From: Colletes latitarsis
Taxonomy: Eukaryota > Arthropoda > Insecta > Hymenoptera > Colletidae
DNA length: 64,000 nt
Assembly: GCF_051014445.1 (NCBI RefSeq)
Contig: NC_135136.1
Coordinates: 26,368,001-26,432,000 of the forward strand
Direction of reading: 5' to 3'
Every line of letters starts with the position of its first letter. Within the stretch, counting starts at the first letter, position 1. Made by a program: the position numbers and the translations under genes. Positions 60,833 to 64,000 of this stretch are shown in pieces. The notes beneath the pieces were generated by a model that was given only the letters and a program-made list of their open reading frames with translations, was not told the DNA's origin and made no database searches.

Positions 60833-63827
60833 GGTGTTATCCTCTAAAATATTGATCGAAACCAAGTTTAATGGACTGTTTCAGTGTGGTACCATAATTA
60901 CTACGTGATTCAAACCCGAAAAAACACAGGATCTGACCAACAAGTATACGAGGAATGCAAAACCATGAGCCAGATGCGGGCATAACCCAGACCTAACCCA
61001 GACCTAACCGGTGTTATCCTCTAAAATATTGGTCGAAACCTAGTTTAACGGACTGTTTCAGTGTGGTACCACATTACTACCTGATTCAAACCAGAGAAAA
61101 CCAAGGATCTGGCCAACAAGTATGCGAAGAGGGCAAAATCATGAGCCAAATGCGGGCATAACCTAGACCTTACCCAGACCTAACCGGTGTTACCAACTAA
61201 AATTCTGATAGAATCCAGGTTTAATGGACTGTTACTGTGTGGTACCACATTACTACGTGATTCAAACCCGAAAAAACCCAGAATCTGGCCAACAAGTATG
61301 CGAAGAAGGCAAAATCATGAGCCAGATGCGGGCGTAACCCAGACCTAACCCAGACCTAACCGGTGTTACCGACTAAAATACTGACCGAATCCAGGTTTAA
61401 TTGACTGGTATTTTGTGGTACCACATTACTACGTGATTCAAACCCGAAAAAACCCAGGATCTGGCCAACAGGTATGCGAAGATGGCAAAATCATGGGCCA
61501 GATGCGGGCATAACCCAGACCTAACCCAGACCTAACAGGTGTTATCCTCTAAAATATTGATCGAAACCAAGTTTAATGGACTATTTCAGTGTGATACCAC
61601 ATTGCTACGTGATTCAAACCAGACGAAACCCAGGATCTGGCCAACGAGAATGCGGAAATGGCAAAACCATGAGCCAGATGCGGGCATAACCCAGACCTAA
61701 CCCAGACCTAACCGGTGTTATCCTCTAAAATATTGATCGAAACCTAGTTTAACGGACTGTTTCAGAGTGGTACCACATTACTACGTGATTCAAACCAGAG
61801 AAAACCAAGGATCTGGCCAACTGGTATGCGAAGAAGGCAAAATCATGAGCCAGATGCGGGCATAACCTAGACCTTACCCAGACCTAACCGGTGTTACCGA
61901 CTAAAATACTGACCGAATCCAGGTTTAATTGACTGGTATTTTGTGGTACCACATTACTACGTGATTCAAACCCGAAAAAACCCAGGATCTGGCCAACAGG
62001 TATGCGAGGAATGCAAAACCATGAGCCAGATGCGGGCATAACCCAGACCTAACCCAGACCTAACCGGTGTTATCCTCTAAAATATTGGTCGAAACCTAGT
62101 TTAACGGACTGTTTCAGTGTGGTACCACATTACTACCTGATTCAAACCAGAGAAAACCAAGGATCTGGCCAACAAGTATGCGAAGAGGGCAAAATCATGA
62201 GCCAAATGCGGGCATAACCTAGACCTTACCCAGACCTAACCGGTGTTACCAACTAAAATTCTGATAGAATCCAGGTTTAATGGACTGTTACTGTGTGGTA
62301 CCACATTACTACGTGATTCAAACCCGAAAAAACCCAGAATCTGGCCAACAAGTATGCGAAGAAGGCAAAATCATGAGCCAGATGCGGGCGTAACCCAGAC
62401 CTAACCCAGACCTAACCGGTGTTACCGACTAAAATACTGACCGAATCCAGGTTTAATTGACTGGTATTTTGTGGTACCACATTACTACGTGATTCAAACC
62501 CGAAAAAACCCAGGATCTGGCCAACAGGTATGCGAAGATGGCAAAATCATGGGCCAGATGCGGGCATAACCCAGACCTAACCCAGACCTAACAGGTGTTA
62601 TCCTCTAAAATATTGATCGAAACCAAGTTTAATGGACTATTTCAGTGTGATACCACATTGCTACGTGATTCAAACCAGACGAAACCCAGGATCTGGCCAA
62701 CGAGAATGCGGAAATGGCAAAACCATGAGCCAGATGCGGGCATAACCCAGACCTAACCCAGACCTAACCGGTGTTATCCTCTAAAATATTGATCGAAACC
62801 TAGTTTAACGGACTGTTTCAGAGTGGTACCACATTACTACGTGATTCAAACCAGAGAAAACCAAGGATCTGGCCAACTGGTATGCGAAGAAGGCAAAATC
62901 ATGAGCCAGATGCGGGCATAACCTAGACCTTACCCAGACCTAACCGGTGTTACCGACTAAAATACTGACCGAATCCAGGTTTAATTGACTGGTATTTTGT
63001 GGTACCACATTACTACGTGATTCAAACCCGAAAAAACCCAGGATCTGGCCAACAGGTATGCGAAGATGGCAAAATCATGGGCCAGATGCGGGCATAACCC
63101 AGACCTAACCCAGACCTAACCGGTGTTATCCTCTAAAATATTGTTCGAAACCAGGTTTAATTGTCTGTTTCATTGTGGTTCCACATTACTACGTGATTGA
63201 AACCAGAGAAAACCAAGGATCCGGCCAACAAGAATGCGGAAAATGCTAAATCATGAGTCAGATGCGGGCATAACCCATACCTAACCCAGACTTAACCGCT
63301 GTTACCGACTAAAATACTGACCGAATCCAGGTTTAGTTGACTGGTACTGTGTGGTACCACATTACTACGTGATTCAAACACGAAAGAACCCAGGATCTGG
63401 CCAACAAGTATGCGAAGAAGGCAGAATCATGAGCCAGATGCGGGCATAACCCTGACCTAACCCAGACCTAACCGGTGTTATCCTCCAAAATATTGATCGA
63501 AACCAAGTTTAATGGACTGTTTCAGTGTGGTACCATAATTACTACCTGATTCAAACCAGAGAAAACCAAGGATCTGGCCAACAAGTATGCGAAGAGGGCA
63601 AAATCATGAGCCAAATGCGGGCATAACCTAGACCTTATCCAGACCTAACCGGTGTTACCGACTAAAATACTGACCGAATCCAGGTTTAATTGACTGGTGT
63701 TGTGTGGTACCACATTACTACGTGATTCAAACCCGAAAAAAACCCAGGATCTGGCCAACACGTATGCGAAGATGGCAAAATCATGGGCCAGATGCGGGCA
63801 TAACCCAGACCTAACCCAGACCTAACC
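60833..63827. repeat. 17-monomer variant of the 11-monomer HOR (2,995 bp)
   Basis: Landmarks: 60833 a, 61010 k, 61186 b2, 61362 j, 61538 l, 61714 k, 61890 j, 62066 k, 62242 b2, 62418 j, 62594 l, 62770 k, 62946 j, 63122 m/h, 63298 f, 63474 a2, 63651 j. The order k b2 j l k j is present twice (61010-62065 and 62066-63121, 1,056 bp each). Otherwise the order is that of the unit at 58894. By eye I found no substitution between the duplicated parts, so this expansion is probably recent. Confidence 0.93.
62000..62030. other. Breakpoint of the 6-monomer duplication
   Basis: The first 6-monomer copy ends in a monomer whose tail reads caacaggtatgcg, as in class j, and then gaggaatgcaaaacc, the tail of the class a monomer that normally precedes k. 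The join is at about 62004-62012, within the short shared tatgcga/tatacga stretch. The duplication was thus made by an exchange between the tail of a j monomer and the tail of an a monomer. Confidence 0.85.
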
Positions 63828-64000
63828 GGTGTTATCCTCTAAAATATTGATCGAAACCAAGTTTAATGGACTGTTTCAGTGTGGTACCATAATTACTACG
63901 TGATTCAAACCCGAAAAAACACAGGATCTGACCAACAAGTATACGAGGAATGCAAAACCATGAGCCAGATGCGGGCATAACCCAGACCTAACCCAGACCT
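63828..64000. repeat. Start of a third 11-monomer HOR copy (cut by window end)
   Basis: The class a monomer at 63828 has the private aagtatacgaggaatg and continues as at 58894 and 60833 (offset 2,995 bp from the latter). Only one monomer is visible before the window ends, so whether this copy has 11 or 17 monomers cannot be said. The array evidently continues to the right. Confidence 0.88.

Larger units (their letters stand above)
1..64000. repeat. Satellite array, 176-177 bp monomer, spans whole window
   Basis: The window is a continuous head-to-tail tandem array. Successive ggtgtta-type landmarks fall at 81, 258, 434, 611, 787, 964 and so on, with spacings of 175-177 bp apart from discrete +11 and -11 bp cases. 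Every monomer carries the same ordered blocks: an 11-bp subrepeat, the ggtgtta landmark, an A/T-rich ctaaaatatt block, an AAACC/GGTTT dyad, a KpnI palindrome, gattcaaac, an A-tract, and ggccaacaagtatgcg. No inverted monomer and no inserted unrelated DNA was seen on either strand. About 14 monomer classes recur in fixed orders, which gives the higher-order repeats listed below. The family is unrecognised. A centromeric or heterochromatic location is inferred from length and organisation, not shown by the sequence. Confidence 0.97.

Noticed and set aside
1..64000. CRISPR array
   Set aside because: The repeat unit is 176-177 bp and the intervals are themselves the same repeat; there are no short repeats separated by unique spacers and no cas genes.
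1..64000. Primate alpha satellite or Arabidopsis-type centromere repeat
   Set aside because: The monomer length is similar (171 and 178 bp) but the sequence does not resemble either as I know them. I searched by eye on both strands for the CENP-B box pattern TTCGnnnnAnnCGGG and found none; the closest, the complement of tattgatcgaa, lacks the CGGG end.
1..64000. Transposon or retroelement insertions within the array
   Set aside because: Monomer landmarks continue at 165-187 bp throughout; no interval is large enough to hold an insertion, and no terminal repeats or coding remnants were seen.

Overview
The whole 64 kb window is one uninterrupted, head-to-tail satellite DNA array. The repeat unit is 176-177 bp, giving about 362 monomers, all in the same orientation. 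I found no gene, RNA gene, transposon, rDNA or unique sequence. A 180-base sample is about 44% G+C. Such an array with nested higher-order repeats (HORs) indicates a eukaryotic nuclear genome, probably centromeric or pericentromeric (or another large heterochromatin block), from a long-read assembly. I cannot name the species: the monomer does not look like primate alpha satellite or the Arabidopsis 178-bp repeat, and I do not recognise it.

I set monomer starts at the conserved ggtgtta (or agtgtta/gctgtta) and sorted monomers by short diagnostic strings. a: accataattactacgtg. a2: cctccaaaatattg plus actacctg. b/b2: ctaaaattctg. c: cctccaaaatgtggac. d: tccgctaaaat. e: gtgaggtgtcacattac. f: cgctgttaccgac. 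g: ggcaaatggtatgcg. h: cattgtggttccac. i: atatggatcg. j: ttgactggtattgtg. k: aacctagtttaacgg. l: ggactatttcag. m: atattgttcgaaacc. These labels are mine.

Layout. 1-7074: a 21-monomer HOR of 3,714 bp, one full copy and one of 19 monomers. 7075-9986: a third, edited copy. 9987-18802: a transition zone with 7-monomer units, where classes j, k, l and m appear and class d disappears. 18803-25823: two tandem copies of a different, 20-monomer HOR (3,510 bp). 25824-54670: this HOR alternates with a 31-monomer spacer block S (5,462 bp), and whole HOR+S stretches recur at offsets of about 11.78, 6.33 and 17.94 kb with nested deletions. 54671-58893: a mosaic, part of which copies 16866-18273 from 40.6 kb away. 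58894-64000: what looks like the youngest expansion, an 11-monomer unit (1,939 bp), a 17-monomer version with an internal 6-monomer duplication (2,995 bp), and the start of a third.

The sequence therefore records repeated unequal exchange: whole-HOR duplications, block deletions in whole-monomer steps, and hybrid monomers where crossovers fell inside a unit. Within each monomer three small elements stand out: an 11-bp subrepeat (aacccagacct, telomere-like in part), a 12-bp perfect palindrome around a KpnI site (tgtggtaccaca) that is altered differently in several classes, and an AAACC/GGTTT dyad. Any centromere role is inference; no CENP-B box was found.
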